Below the pieces are notes generated by a model. It made no database searches. It was not told the origin of the DNA and saw nothing but the letters and a program-made list of their open reading frames with translations. A stretch of 64,000 nucleotides of DNA, taken from Sphingobacterium pedocola. GTDB lineage: Bacteria; Bacteroidota; Bacteroidia; Sphingobacteriales; Sphingobacteriaceae. The position numbers and the translations under genes were made by a program. How positions within the stretch are numbered: position 1 is the stretch's first letter; every line of letters starts with the position of its first letter. The stretch is taken from assembly GCF_015209965.1 (NCBI RefSeq), contig NZ_MU158689.1, positions 512,648 through 576,647 on the forward strand, given 5' to 3'. Positions 42,511 to 51,625 of this stretch are shown here, in pieces.

Positions 42511-43025
42511 AAGGATTAATTTAATCAGTTTGTCGCTCGCTAATTCCTAATTGTATTAGCAACCATTAATATCCGCATTTTATTTTTTGCCCTCATCGGC
42601 GGGCAGCCTCCTTCTTTTCTCTCAAAAGAAGCAAAAGTCGTCGCTATACCCATTTGCCACAGTGGCTAGTGCTTCCTCCTGCTATTGGCAAATGGCTAAG
42701 GCGACATTAATCGAATTTGTAAGGATAGTGCTTTATTCTTAAATATTACTTTATACTTCAGCTGAATTGAAAAAGACGGCCTTAGCGGATTTGGACGTGC
42801 AGGCAGCAGATGACGCGTTGCAGAAAAGTTCGAGTTTGCATTTAACCAAGCAGATCTCAGCATTTGTTTTGGGACAGAGCGCTGGAGGCCTAAGAGCTGC
42901 GCGCTGCATCATCGCGGAGCCGAAACGACAAATACGGTACAGCCTTGATTTTTGTTAAACTTTTTATCAAGAAAAAGTTTAGGCCATGTCGCGGCCCGAG
43001 CGACAAACTGATTAAATTAATCCTT
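42511..43025 (+). repeat. Mosaic repeat family, copy 6 (intact, 29-bp perfect inverted ends)
   Basis: The 515-bp element starts with AAGGATTAATTTAATCAGTT (29 bases to 42539 are involved) and ends with the exact reverse complement at 42997-43025. Inside, in order: the CTAATTCCTAATTG module (as copies 1, 2, 7), the core hairpin module (about 42638-42706), the AGCGGATTTGGACGTGCAGG module, CTAAGAGCTGCGCGCTGCAT, and AAACTTTTTATCAAGAAAAA before the right end. No transposase is encoded. The build is that of a MITE or other non-autonomous element. No certain target duplication was seen. Confidence 0.88.
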
Positions 43026-43117
43026 CTTTTATTATCACCTCTTACACTTGTAAACCAAACGACATTACGAAGGGAAGTTACCCCGATATACGTTGACGAT
43101 GCCAATGTGAATTTATT

Positions 43118-44818
43118 TTAATATCGAATAGATTTGATATTTAATTGCAAATTCTTCTTTCCTCTCCAGTTATTTTCGTCTACAGCGTAGCAAATATCAA
43201 AGGGTTTCCCGCTGTTAATGTGATCAACATGATTTGCTAATCCAAATCCAATACATTCAAAATTGGGAGAGTCATCTTGATAAACAGCCATCTTAATATG
43301 ATTGTTTCCGACAATATACGCCGGACCAATAGCTTTTACACCTGTGGACAGGAATATAGGTGAATCGTTTTGGGGCCCAAAAGGTTCAAACTGTTTTAAA
43401 ATACGGTAAAACTTACCCTCGATTTCATTTAACGCAATTTCCAGTTCAATTAAAACCTCTTGTTGCAGCATTTCCGGTTTTATGGTTTTCTGAACGACCT
43501 CTTCAAATTTTTGCTGGAAAAGAGGGATGTTTTCTTCCTTCATCGTCAATCCAGCAGCATATTTATGTCCTCCAAATTGTTCTAAGAGATGACTGCATTC
43601 GCTTAACGCTTCGTATAGGTCAAAACCTAAAACCGAGCGGGCCGAACCGGCGACATGTCCGTTGGTGCGGGTTAAAATAACAGTTGGGCGATAATATTTT
43701 TCGGTCAGACGAGAAGCAACAATCCCGATAACGCCCTTGTGCCAATCGGATTTATATAGTACCGTAGATTTGCGTAACTGATTTATTTCACTGTTATCGA
43801 TAATGGCCAGTGCCTCCTCCGTAATTTTAAGGTCAAAGTCTTTACGAATGTTGTTTTGATCATCTACCGCTACAGAATAATTAACAGCTTCTTCAACGGA
43901 TTTTGATATCAGCAGGTTAACAGCATCCTTTGCGTGGTCAATACGACCCGCAGCATTTATTCTCGGCCCTATCTGAAATACAATATCATTCACGGTAAAT
44001 ATTCCAGTTCTGTTTGTTGACAATTTAACCAAAGCCTGAAGGCCCACGCAGGGGTTGGAATTGAGTTTTTTAAGACCGAAATGGGTGAGGATTCTATTCT
44101 CGCCTGTAATGGGTACGATATCTGAGGCGATGCTAACAGCTACCAGATCTAGATATTGATAGGCTTGCCCCATATCCATTCCGTTTTTTCTGATAAAGGC
44201 TTGGATAATTTTGAATCCAATGCCACATCCCGATAATTCTTTATAAGGGTAGGGGCAATCCGATCGTTTTGGATCCAAAACTGCTACCGCATTTGGAATT
44301 GTCTCCCCAGGCAAGTGGTGGTCGCCTATGATAAAATCAATACCTTTGCTATTTGCATAGTCTATTTTATCCAAGGCTTTAATCCCACAATCTAATGCTA
44401 TTATCAATGAAAAATCATTTGCTGCAGCATGATCGATTCCTTGTATAGAGATACCATACCCCTCACTATAACGGTCGGGAATGTAGAACTCTAAACGGCT
44501 GTGAAATGTCCTGAAAAAACTATATACTACAGATACAGCGGTGGTGCCGTCTACATCGTAATCTCCATAAATAAGAATTTTTTCATTATTGCCTATGGCT
44601 TTTTCGATACGGGTAATGGCGAGGTCCATATCCTTCATTAAGAACGGATCATGGAGTGCTTCTAATGTGGGTCTAAAAAATGTACGTGCTTGTTCGAAAG
44701 TTTCGATACTACGATTCAGTAATAACTTAGTAATAAGGGGGCTAATCCCCAATACATCTCGTAATTTTTCAATTTTGCTGACATCATTATTAGATTTTAG
44801 TACCCACCTTTTTTGCAT
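43118..44818 (-). CDS. recJ: Single-stranded-DNA-specific exonuclease RecJ
   Basis: A 566-residue 5'-to-3' exonuclease of the DHH family, used in RecF-type recombination, base excision and mismatch repair. Motifs: LIYGDYDVDGTTAVSVVYSF (motif II), LIIALDCGIKA, FIIGDHHLPG (DHH), AVLDPKRSDCPYP, GPRINAAGRIDHA, and in the DHHA1 domain GSARSVLGFDLYEAL and LEQFGGHKYAAGLTM. The OB-like C-terminal domain follows to the end. ATG at 44818 (MQKRWVLKSN) is preferred to 44830. The gene is divergent from the MBL hydrolase gene. Confidence 0.96.
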   Translation of the reverse strand: MQKRWVLKSNNDVSKIEKLRDVLGISPLITKLLLNRSIETFEQARTFFRPTLEALHDPFLMKDMDLAITRIEKAIGNNEKILIYGDYDVDGTTAVSVVYSFFRTFHSRLEFYIPDRYSEGYGISIQGIDHAAANDFSLIIALDCGIKALDKIDYANSKGIDFIIGDHHLPGETIPNAVAVLDPKRSDCPYPYKELSGCGIGFKIIQAFIRKNGMDMGQAYQYLDLVAVSIASDIVPITGENRILTHFGLKKLNSNPCVGLQALVKLSTNRTGIFTVNDIVFQIGPRINAAGRIDHAKDAVNLLISKSVEEAVNYSVAVDDQNNIRKDFDLKITEEALAIIDNSEINQLRKSTVLYKSDWHKGVIGIVASRLTEKYYRPTVILTRTNGHVAGSARSVLGFDLYEALSECSHLLEQFGGHKYAAGLTMKEENIPLFQQKFEEVVQKTIKPEMLQQEVLIELEIALNEIEGKFYRILKQFEPFGPQNDSPIFLSTGVKAIGPAYIVGNNHIKMAVYQDDSPNFECIGFGLANHVDHINSGKPFDICYAVDENNWRGKKNLQLNIKSIRY

Positions 44819-44934
44819 ATCTTTGCACACTAATTTACATGTAAATATACATTTTATAGCCTTAGCTACCTAATGTAGCCGTGGCGTATTTAAAGTTGTT
44901 TGGTGTAACTGTCATATTTACAATATAATAAAAG

Positions 44935-45717
44935 ATGATACAGGCACATTCCTTATTTGAGGGGTCTTTTTCAGTAGATGTCTCCAAGAAATTTGTTCCA
45001 TTTGATCCCTTAAAAGACGATGTCAAAGATAGGCCGGGATCCTTATTCATACATGTTCACCCTTTTTTAATTGAGTCGAGCGATGGACTGCTCCTGTGCG
45101 ACGCTGGATTAGGTCAACGTACCCAGGAAGATGAACTTGTCATTCATCATAATATTCGAAAATTGGGATTTGAACCAGGAGACGTAAAATATGTCTTGAT
45201 GTCACATTTACATAAGGACCATACCGGGGGCATGGTTGATTTTAAAAGCGGTGTAGGTCGGGTGGCATTTCCTGAAGCAGAGTATATTATCCAACGCGGT
45301 GAGTGGGAAAATGCCTATAGTTCAGAGTCTGCTTCCTATCGTACTGAAGTTTTCGACGTACTACAACGTAGCGGTAATCTCACTTTGGTGGAAGGAGAGG
45401 GCGTGCTGAATCAAGAAATTAGGTATCTTGTGAACGGAGCCCATACGGAGTTTCATCAAGCATTTCATATTGAAACCGGGGGTGAACATTTCTTTTTCGG
45501 CGGAGATGTCCTTCCAGAACCGGAAGAGATTTTCCGGAATTTCATTGCGAAGTATGATTTAGACGGTCGACTAGCACGTGATCTGCGCAAGCAGTATTGG
45601 GAAGAGGGCAGCACCGAAGGCTGGGTTTATCTATTCTATCATTCCAAAAGCATAGCCATTGGAAGACCTGAGCTTAAAGATGACGGGACTTATCGAATCA
45701 TTGATGCCACAAAATAA
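44935..45717 (+). CDS. MBL-fold metallohydrolase
   Basis: A 260-residue metallo-beta-lactamase-fold protein. The metal motif HLHKDHTGGM (HxHxDH) is at about residues 97-106, GAHTEFHQAFHI supplies the next His and GGDVLPE the bridging Asp. The N-terminus (LLCDAGLGQRTQEDELVIHHNI) matches the family that includes lactonases and related hydrolases. The substrate is not known. It stands alone between recJ and a 199-bp palindromic element. Confidence 0.86.
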   Translation: MIQAHSLFEGSFSVDVSKKFVPFDPLKDDVKDRPGSLFIHVHPFLIESSDGLLLCDAGLGQRTQEDELVIHHNIRKLGFEPGDVKYVLMSHLHKDHTGGMVDFKSGVGRVAFPEAEYIIQRGEWENAYSSESASYRTEVFDVLQRSGNLTLVEGEGVLNQEIRYLVNGAHTEFHQAFHIETGGEHFFFGGDVLPEPEEIFRNFIAKYDLDGRLARDLRKQYWEEGSTEGWVYLFYHSKSIAIGRPELKDDGTYRIIDATK

Positions 45718-45719
45718 AG

Positions 45720-45918
45720 GAGGCTGTATCAAAAGGTCTTATAAAGCGTGTAAACGTCATTTCGACCAAAGGGAGAACCCCGAAGGGCTCTCCGAAGGAA
45801 AATCTAACGATATATATAAAAAATCCTGAAAATCAGATAAACTTTAATTATTCATGCTTTTAGATTTCTCCTCGTTCCTCGTCGAAATGACGACATAGTT
45901 TACTTGCGAGACAGCCTC
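45720..45918. repeat. Palindromic MITE-like element of 199 bp
   Basis: Outer ends GAGGCTGT (45720-45727) and ACAGCCTC (45911-45918) are inverted, and a perfect 12-bp inverted pair CGTCATTTCGAC (45755-45766) / GTCGAAATGACG (45881-45892) lies inside, with further GTAAAC/GTTTAC pairing. The whole can fold as one long hairpin. It follows the MBL gene stop by 2 bp. GAGGCTGT-ended palindromes of this kind are frequent between genes in related genomes (general knowledge). The rest of the 45718-46059 gap holds only the promoter element below. Confidence 0.75.
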
Positions 45919-45989
45919 TTCTTATTTTTATAGCTGTCAGAGCTATTTCCAAGGTAAATTCGTCATGCGCACGTGATGGTAATTTTTTG

Positions 45990-45997
45990 TAACTTTG
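45990..45997 (+). promoter_or_regulatory. TAnnTTTG promoter element for the KhtT-like gene
   Basis: TAACTTTG is an exact match, 62 bp upstream of the ATG at 46060, just after the palindromic element. Confidence 0.5.
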
Positions 45998-46059
45998 CAC
46001 CAATGGTATTGAATAAATCCCATGGTAATAAAAATGTTATTTCAATTAATTATTGAGTT

Positions 46060-46539
46060 ATGTCTATCGTAAGAGAGTCTGACCTCATTGGCATTGGCAA
46101 AAAGTATCAAATCGAAACTGAAGCTGGAGACCATATGGTTGTTGTAATTCATGATGACGGTCGTCGAGAACTGTACCGTCATGATGATGAAGAAAGCGAA
46201 ACACACTGTGTTATGACTTTATCGGATGAAGAATCCCGTCAGGTTGCTGGTATTTTAGGGGGACTATCGTACAAGCCCAAGGCTCTTGAAACTATTCAAG
46301 TCGCATTGGATGATTTGCGCATCGAATGGTATAAAGTTGAAAAGTCCAATGATGGTGTGAACAAAAGCATTGGTCAATTGGAAGTTCGTCAACGTACCGG
46401 CGCCTCTATCATTGCGGCTATCCGCGAGGATGAAACTGTTATTAATCCAGGGCCGGATTATGTCATTGTGCCTGGCACCACGCTAGTAATAGCGGGTAAA
46501 CAAAAGAATATTAAACTGTTAAAAGAAATATTGCTATAG
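46060..46539 (+). CDS. KhtT-like regulatory subunit of a cation/proton antiporter
   Basis: A 159-residue cytoplasmic protein. The C-terminal 75 residues (about 82-159) form a TrkA-C/RCK-C domain: SIGQLEVRQRTGASIIAAIREDETVINPGPDYVIVPGTTLVIAGKQKNIKLLKEIL. The N-terminal part (DLIGIGKKYQIETEAGDHMVVVIHDDGRRELYRH) matches KhtT. In Bacillus, KhtT controls the K+/H+ antiporter KhtU and responds to pH and a small ligand. It lies 7 bp upstream of the antiporter gene, which is the usual pairing. Confidence 0.85.
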   Translation: MSIVRESDLIGIGKKYQIETEAGDHMVVVIHDDGRRELYRHDDEESETHCVMTLSDEESRQVAGILGGLSYKPKALETIQVALDDLRIEWYKVEKSNDGVNKSIGQLEVRQRTGASIIAAIREDETVINPGPDYVIVPGTTLVIAGKQKNIKLLKEILL

Positions 46540-46546
46540 AAGATAT

Positions 46547-47854
46547 ATGACTCATATTATTATTTTAGAAATAGGAATTGCTGTACTACTTGTTGCTCTG
46601 GTTGGATTATTAGCTAACCGCCTTCGATTTTCTGTTATTCCATTTTTTATTGTAATAGGTATGTTGTTGGGAAATAAAGAATATCCTACCTTCGTTTCCG
46701 ACTTTTTGAGTCAAATTGGTAATCCCTCGCTGACTTCGGGTTTTAATGTAGTCTGGTCCTTTTTTACGTTCACCGAAAGCAAGCCCTTTATTGAATTTAT
46801 GGGTCGGCTAGGGGTTCTATTCCTATTGTTTTATCTCGGCTTAGAGTTTTCTGTGGGGCGCCTCGTCAAATCTGGGAAATCAATCGTCACTGGCGGAGCA
46901 CTTTATGTACTCATCAACTTTGTTTCGGGTTTATTTATTGGATGGCTGATGAACCTCCCTTTCAAGGAGTTAATGGTGTTGTGTGGGCTTATGACGAGCT
47001 CTTCTACGGCGATTGTAGCTAAAGTGCTGACTGATCTAAAGCGGACAGCTAATGCCGAAACTGAAGTCATTATGGGAATGATCATGTTCGATGATTTGTT
47101 TATAGCCATGCACATATCATTCCTTTCCGGTTTGATTCTTACAGGAGGTACTTCATTCTTTGCAGTAGCAGGTACCTCGCTTTTGGCGTTGGGTTTTATT
47201 CTTGCATTTTTAGTATTGGGTAGGAAGCTTATCCCATTTATCGATAAATTATTGCAAGACAAATCGTCTGAATTATTTATTCTCATAATTTTCAGCTTGT
47301 TATTTGTTATTGCAGGCTTTTCAGAAACCATTCACGTGGCCGAGGCAATCGGTGCTTTGATGGCAGGCCTTGTATTTGCTGATTCTAAGTACATTAAAAA
47401 GATTGAGGCAATGGTATTACCTTACAAAGACTTCTTTGGAGCCATGTTCTTCTTTAGTTTTGGGCTTTCGATTGATATTTACTCGCTTGGAGGGGCCATA
47501 GGGTGGGCAGCTGTAGCCGCGCTAGTTACTATAATCGGAAATGTCGCTTCTGGTTACTTCGCCTCACGGTTCTCGAAGTTAAAGCCACGTACGTCGTTTG
47601 ATATTGGATTTACACTATCAGCAAGGGGTGAGTTTTCGATTATCATGGCCAATATTGGAAAGGCGGGCGGATTACTTCCAGTGATACAATCTTTTGTGGT
47701 AGTATATGTCTTGATCCTTTCTATCGTCTCTCCGCTTTTAACGAAGGAGTCTCGCAACATTTGGAATGGGCTATTTGGGAAAGATACGCCTCCTTCCAAA
47801 CCTCAGAAAACGCTCAGTGATTTGGAAGCGGCGGCTATAATAGAGAAGTCCTAG
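46547..47854 (+). CDS. CPA2-type cation/proton antiporter (KhtU-like)
   Basis: A 435-residue protein with about 12-13 membrane helices. The N-terminal and middle parts (GLLANRLRFSVIPFFIVIGMLLG, LGVLFLLFYLGLEFS, LCGLMTSSSTAIVAKVL, MIMFDDLFIAMHISFLSGL) have the CPA2 Asp-containing motif in the fifth helix region. A later helix has FSLLFVIAGFSETIHVAEAIGALMAGLVF. There is no C-terminal NAD-binding RCK domain, which is supplied by the separate KhtT-like gene. K+ or Na+ specificity cannot be read. The stop overlaps the convergent DUF59 gene by 4 bp. Confidence 0.87.
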   Translation: MTHIIILEIGIAVLLVALVGLLANRLRFSVIPFFIVIGMLLGNKEYPTFVSDFLSQIGNPSLTSGFNVVWSFFTFTESKPFIEFMGRLGVLFLLFYLGLEFSVGRLVKSGKSIVTGGALYVLINFVSGLFIGWLMNLPFKELMVLCGLMTSSSTAIVAKVLTDLKRTANAETEVIMGMIMFDDLFIAMHISFLSGLILTGGTSFFAVAGTSLLALGFILAFLVLGRKLIPFIDKLLQDKSSELFILIIFSLLFVIAGFSETIHVAEAIGALMAGLVFADSKYIKKIEAMVLPYKDFFGAMFFFSFGLSIDIYSLGGAIGWAAVAALVTIIGNVASGYFASRFSKLKPRTSFDIGFTLSARGEFSIIMANIGKAGGLLPVIQSFVVVYVLILSIVSPLLTKESRNIWNGLFGKDTPPSKPQKTLSDLEAAAIIEKS

Positions 47855-48180
47855 AATAATCCCAAATCCAGTTTTGCCTCTTCGGTCATCATGTCTTTCG
47901 TCCACGGCGGATCAAACGTGAGCTCCACCAAAGATTCATTAACACCAGCTATAGAAGCCACTTTACGTTGTACTTCGTCCATTATTTCACCAGCTACCGG
48001 GCAACCCGGAGCGGTTAACGTCATCACCACCTTAGCAATACCGCCCTCTTTCGTGATAATCTCGTATACAAGGCCAAGGTCTACGATGTTTGCCGGTTTT
48101 AATTCAGGATCGTATACAGTTTCTAATATTTCTCGGATCTGAGGTGCAAGACCTAACTTATCCATTATAATTATACTCAT
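47851..48180 (-). CDS. DUF59/MIP18 iron-sulfur cluster assembly protein (SufT-like)
   Basis: A 109-residue protein. The PaaD/MIP18 core is clear: ILETVYDPELKPANIVDLGLVYEI and VVMTLTAPGCPVAGEIMDEVQRKVASI with the conserved TAPGCP cysteine, then VELTFDPPWTKDMMTEEAKLDLGL. Such proteins deliver or help mature Fe-S clusters. The start at 48180 overlaps the stop of the glycosyltransferase gene by 4 bp (ATGA), suggesting coupling; ATG at 48165 is also possible. No suf gene is adjacent, so the operon is not the suf operon itself. Confidence 0.87.
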   Translation of the reverse strand: MSIIIMDKLGLAPQIREILETVYDPELKPANIVDLGLVYEIITKEGGIAKVVMTLTAPGCPVAGEIMDEVQRKVASIAGVNESLVELTFDPPWTKDMMTEEAKLDLGLF

Positions 48181-49343
48181 GACTGTTTCGTATTTAAAAT
48201 AACATTTTTATAAATAGCAATAAGCGTGCTCATATTACGCGTTGGAGTATATTTGTCGATATACTCTTTCCGACAGTTGGCACCTATTGAACTTTTCACG
48301 GAACTATCTAAACTTTGCCATTGATCCAAACTAGCGATTATACTCCTTTTTTCAAATGGATCGAAATGTAATCCCGTATATAAAGGTATAACCATTTTCG
48401 CTAATATTCCAATATTGCTTGATATTACAGGTGTACTTAATGCAAATGACTCTAAGATCGTCATAGGCATGCCTTCGTAACATATGGAAGGGACAAGTAA
48501 TGCGTTTGCGTCTATCAGATGCTGTTGGATTACATCATTTTCTTGAAAACCAAAATACGTTATGTTAGGGACGTCAGCTGTTAAGCGTTCTACTTCATGC
48601 TGTTGGGGGCCCGCCCCAAAAATCTTTAAAAAATGAGATGTACCTTTCAGCGCCTCGATCAACGGTAAGATTCCCTTTTCTTCTGCCAGTCTCCCAATAA
48701 ATATAAAAGATTCACCTTTCGCTTGCGGGGACATCTGAGGATCAGCTACGTAATTTCCTTTAACCGCGAAGTTATCACTAGGAAGGTTTATTTTCGATTT
48801 TAAAAAAACGGATTTTGCAAAATCCGATAAAACAATAAAGGTATTTATTTTGTGAAATGTTCCAAGCTTTTTGTGGATCCAATAACTACATGCGACCCAA
48901 AATGATTTGAGAACGGAATTGTCCAATACACCTAATTTCACAGCAGTCCAAGGGAAGTTTTCTGTCAGGCTATTGGTAAATATACTATTTTTATAAAAGA
49001 GGGTAGCAGAGGGACAGATTAACCTGTAATTGTGCAGGGTCATGACTATCGGGATTCTACTGCTATTGACGGCGCTTATAATCATAGGTCCAGAAGCGTA
49101 GTGTATATTGTGTATATGGACAACATCGGGACGAGAGTCCTTTATCGCTCTTTTAATACGATTGGATGCAATTAGGTTAAAAGGATAACTCAAGAATTGC
49201 AATAAACCGCTAAAACCTGTCTTATTTTGAAAAGTGAGTTCCGTCACCTCATGATCCTGACGAAGCGCATTAATTTCTTGATGAAAAACCATGTCCTCAC
49301 CGCCTTGGTGTTGATAATAATTATGGACAACTAAAATGCGCAT
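48177..49343 (-). CDS. GT4-family glycosyltransferase
   Basis: A 388-residue GT-B glycosyltransferase. The N-terminus (ILVVHNYYQHQGGEDMVFHQE, then VVHIHNIHYASG) forms the acceptor half. The C-terminal half has FIFIGRLAEEKGILPLIEAL, LKIFGAGPQQHEVERL, and LVPSICYEGMPMTILESFALSTPVISS with the EX7E-type glutamates of GT4. It probably adds a sugar to LPS or an exopolysaccharide; donor and acceptor are unknown. A TAnnTTTG element lies 19 bp upstream, and the DUF59 gene follows with an ATGA overlap. Confidence 0.87.
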   Translation of the reverse strand: MRILVVHNYYQHQGGEDMVFHQEINALRQDHEVTELTFQNKTGFSGLLQFLSYPFNLIASNRIKRAIKDSRPDVVHIHNIHYASGPMIISAVNSSRIPIVMTLHNYRLICPSATLFYKNSIFTNSLTENFPWTAVKLGVLDNSVLKSFWVACSYWIHKKLGTFHKINTFIVLSDFAKSVFLKSKINLPSDNFAVKGNYVADPQMSPQAKGESFIFIGRLAEEKGILPLIEALKGTSHFLKIFGAGPQQHEVERLTADVPNITYFGFQENDVIQQHLIDANALLVPSICYEGMPMTILESFALSTPVISSNIGILAKMVIPLYTGLHFDPFEKRSIIASLDQWQSLDSSVKSSIGANCRKEYIDKYTPTRNMSTLIAIYKNVILNTKQS

Positions 49344-49361
49344 CTACTATTTTATTTGTAC

Positions 49362-49369
49362 AAACTTAG
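49362..49369 (-). promoter_or_regulatory. TAnnTTTG promoter element for the GT4 gene
   Basis: It reads TAAGTTTG on the minus strand, 18 bp upstream of the ATG at 49343. Confidence 0.5.
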
Positions 49370-49435
49370 ATAAATTTAGCCGACTTCTCCACTCAGAAAT
49401 TAAATACTTATCTTCGCAAAACATTTGACATCGCT

Positions 49436-50413
49436 ATGTTTGGAAACACATTATATGTCGAAAAGATTCAGCATGCGCTTGAGCAGTCGAACTTTCCGGC
49501 AACACCTGATAATTTATACGATCCTGTCCGTTATATGCTCTCTCTTTCGGGAAAGCGAATTCGCCCTTTACTTGTTTTATTAGGTGCAGATTTATTTAAT
49601 ATCGAGAATATAGACGACGCGCTACCAGCAAGTTTAGCGATTGAGTATTTTCATAATTTTTCGTTGGTCCATGATGATATTATGGATAACGCGCCCTTGC
49701 GTAGAGGAAAGGAAGCTGTGCATAAGAAGTGGAACGAAAGTGTAGCTATATTGTCTGGTGATGCCTTATTGGTAAAGGCGTACGAGCAGTTGGCTTTTGT
49801 GAAAGTCGAATATATACCGGAGTTGCTGCGTATTTTTAGCCAGTTGGCCATCGAAGTGTGTGAAGGGCAACAGTATGATATGGATTTTGAATCGATTGAT
49901 TCGATCACGGGAGATCAATATATTGAAATGATTCGTCTTAAAACATCTGTTCTATTGGGTGGTGCACTGGAAATGGGGGCAATAATAGCAAATGCTACCC
50001 TTGTGGATCGAAAACATATCAATAATTTTGGCGTCAATTTAGGAATTGCTTTCCAGTTGCAAGATGATATTTTGGATGTATACGGCGATCCATCTACTTT
50101 TGGAAAGCAAATCGCCGGCGATATCATTGCCAATAAGAAAACCATATTGTATATTTTGTTAAAATCGAAATTGGAGCAGGAGGATACTCAAGAATTCGAA
50201 GATTTGCTAACAAATAAGGCTATTACATCCGATGAAAAAATAACTCGGATGAAAAATTTATACCAAAAATATCATGTTGTGCAAGAGGCGGGTGAATTGA
50301 AGGGAAAATATACCCATTTGGCTTATGAAAGCCTACAGAAAGTGAACGTAACAGAACCTCAAAAGAAAGAGCTTTATAGCTTAGCCGATAATTTGATGCG
50401 GCGCACGCAATAA
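49436..50413 (+). CDS. Polyprenyl diphosphate synthase
   Basis: A 325-residue trans-prenyltransferase that lengthens farnesyl or geranyl diphosphate with isopentenyl diphosphate. The first Asp-rich motif is SLVHDDIMDNAPLRRG at about residues 80-95, and the second is FQLQDDILDVYGDPSTFGKQIAGDI at about residues 204-228. Residue 5 before the first motif is Phe-rich (IEYFHNFSLV), as in medium to long-chain synthases. It may supply the menaquinone side chain. It is alone on this strand and divergent from the GT4 gene, with 92 bp between. Confidence 0.93.
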   Translation: MFGNTLYVEKIQHALEQSNFPATPDNLYDPVRYMLSLSGKRIRPLLVLLGADLFNIENIDDALPASLAIEYFHNFSLVHDDIMDNAPLRRGKEAVHKKWNESVAILSGDALLVKAYEQLAFVKVEYIPELLRIFSQLAIEVCEGQQYDMDFESIDSITGDQYIEMIRLKTSVLLGGALEMGAIIANATLVDRKHINNFGVNLGIAFQLQDDILDVYGDPSTFGKQIAGDIIANKKTILYILLKSKLEQEDTQEFEDLLTNKAITSDEKITRMKNLYQKYHVVQEAGELKGKYTHLAYESLQKVNVTEPQKKELYSLADNLMRRTQ

Positions 50414-50492
50414 TCTGATTGAAATGATAGGATTTTATTTTAATTTTATTAAATTGTAACAATAAATCACCGGAAAAACTGTTTTCATATTA

Positions 50493-51269
50493 ATGGAACC
50501 TATAAAAATAACAACATTCCAAGCTTACCTGTTTTGGGAGAATGTAGAAAAAAACCTTCAAAATCTGGCTTTGCGATTATCGTCACTACGAGAGAAAACG
50601 GATCTTATTCTTTTGCCTGAGATGTTTAATACAGGTTTCACCATGAACGTGGAAAAATGTGCAGAAAAGATGGATGGCCCTTCCATGCATTGGCTTTATG
50701 AAATGTCCAAGAAATTCGACTGTGTCGTGGCAGGGTCTCTTATTATTGAAGAAGAAGATAAATATTATAATCGTTTTATATGGATGTCGCCGGATGGCAG
50801 TTTCGTGCACTATGATAAGCGTCACTTATTTGGGATGGCTAAAGAGGACGATGTATTCACCGCTGGAAAATCCCGTATTGTTCTTCAGCTTAAAGGATGG
50901 AAGATCTGCCCGATGATTTGTTACGACCTACGTTTTCCTGTTTGGTCGCGTAATCAGGTCGATGGATATGATCTTTTGGTGTATATCGCTAGTTGGCCAG
51001 ATAAGCGTTCGGCGCATTGGCGTACATTGATTCCGGCAAGAGCATTAGAAAATCAAGCTTTTGTGATTGGAGTAAACCGTGTAGGGTACGACGGGAATGA
51101 GGTTTATTATTCGGGTGGTTCGATGTGCATTTCGCCTGTGGGAGATGTCGTGTATTATAAACCGGAGGATGAAGATTTGTATACGTTCACGCTCAATCCG
51201 AAAGATTTGGAAAATGCACGGGCTCAGTTCCCATTTCTAAAAGACGGCGACAATTTTTCCATTTTATAG
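50493..51269 (+). CDS. Nitrilase-superfamily omega-amidase (YafV-like)
   Basis: A 258-residue C-N hydrolase. The Glu-Lys-Cys catalytic triad is visible: LILLPEMFNTGFTMNVE (Glu, about residue 42), HYDKRHLFGMA (Lys, about residue 110) and KICPMICYDLRFPVWSR (Cys, about residue 145). These motifs and the NQAFVIGVNRVGYDG segment fit YafV/NIT2, which hydrolyse alpha-ketoglutaramate or ketosuccinamate as metabolite repair. It converges with the small membrane protein gene, whose stop is 12 bp away. Confidence 0.92.
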   Translation: MEPIKITTFQAYLFWENVEKNLQNLALRLSSLREKTDLILLPEMFNTGFTMNVEKCAEKMDGPSMHWLYEMSKKFDCVVAGSLIIEEEDKYYNRFIWMSPDGSFVHYDKRHLFGMAKEDDVFTAGKSRIVLQLKGWKICPMICYDLRFPVWSRNQVDGYDLLVYIASWPDKRSAHWRTLIPARALENQAFVIGVNRVGYDGNEVYYSGGSMCISPVGDVVYYKPEDEDLYTFTLNPKDLENARAQFPFLKDGDNFSIL

Positions 51270-51280
51270 TAAGATAAAAC

Positions 51281-51625
51281 CTATCTGTAAGGTCGATCTA
51301 AAATAGCCGCTTGAATTACAGCCTGTTTGAGGTCAAAAGCTACTGTTTTTTCCTCTAACGCTTCTAAGGCTAAAGCTTGAGGAATAATCTTTTTTTCCCC
51401 CTTATATTTTTGTATGTGCGATACTTCCGGGGGTGTTGATTCCCTTTTAATTACCGGAGGATGAATGGTAGAACGCGTTGGCATTGACGGTGCTTGCATA
51501 GGAACAGGTGGTACAGGAACTCTGACGTCACGTTTAGCCGTCTTCTCCATTTCCTTTTTATAATTATTGTAAATATTATAAATGAGTCCCCCCACCAAAA
51601 CCAAAGTAATTAATATATTTTCCAT
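51281..51625 (-). CDS. Small N-anchored protein with Pro-rich linker, unknown function
   Basis: A 114-residue protein. One membrane helix spans residues 3-20 (ILITLVLVGGLIYNIYN), then a basic segment, a proline-rich stretch (PVPPVPMQAPSMP, then STIHPPVIKRE), and a C-terminal helix (LKQAVIQAAILDRPYR). It looks like a small inner-membrane protein with a cytoplasmic tail. No family was recognised. It lies between the omega-amidase and the divergent MarR gene. Confidence 0.68.
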   Translation of the reverse strand: MENILITLVLVGGLIYNIYNNYKKEMEKTAKRDVRVPVPPVPMQAPSMPTRSTIHPPVIKRESTPPEVSHIQKYKGEKKIIPQALALEALEEKTVAFDLKQAVIQAAILDRPYR

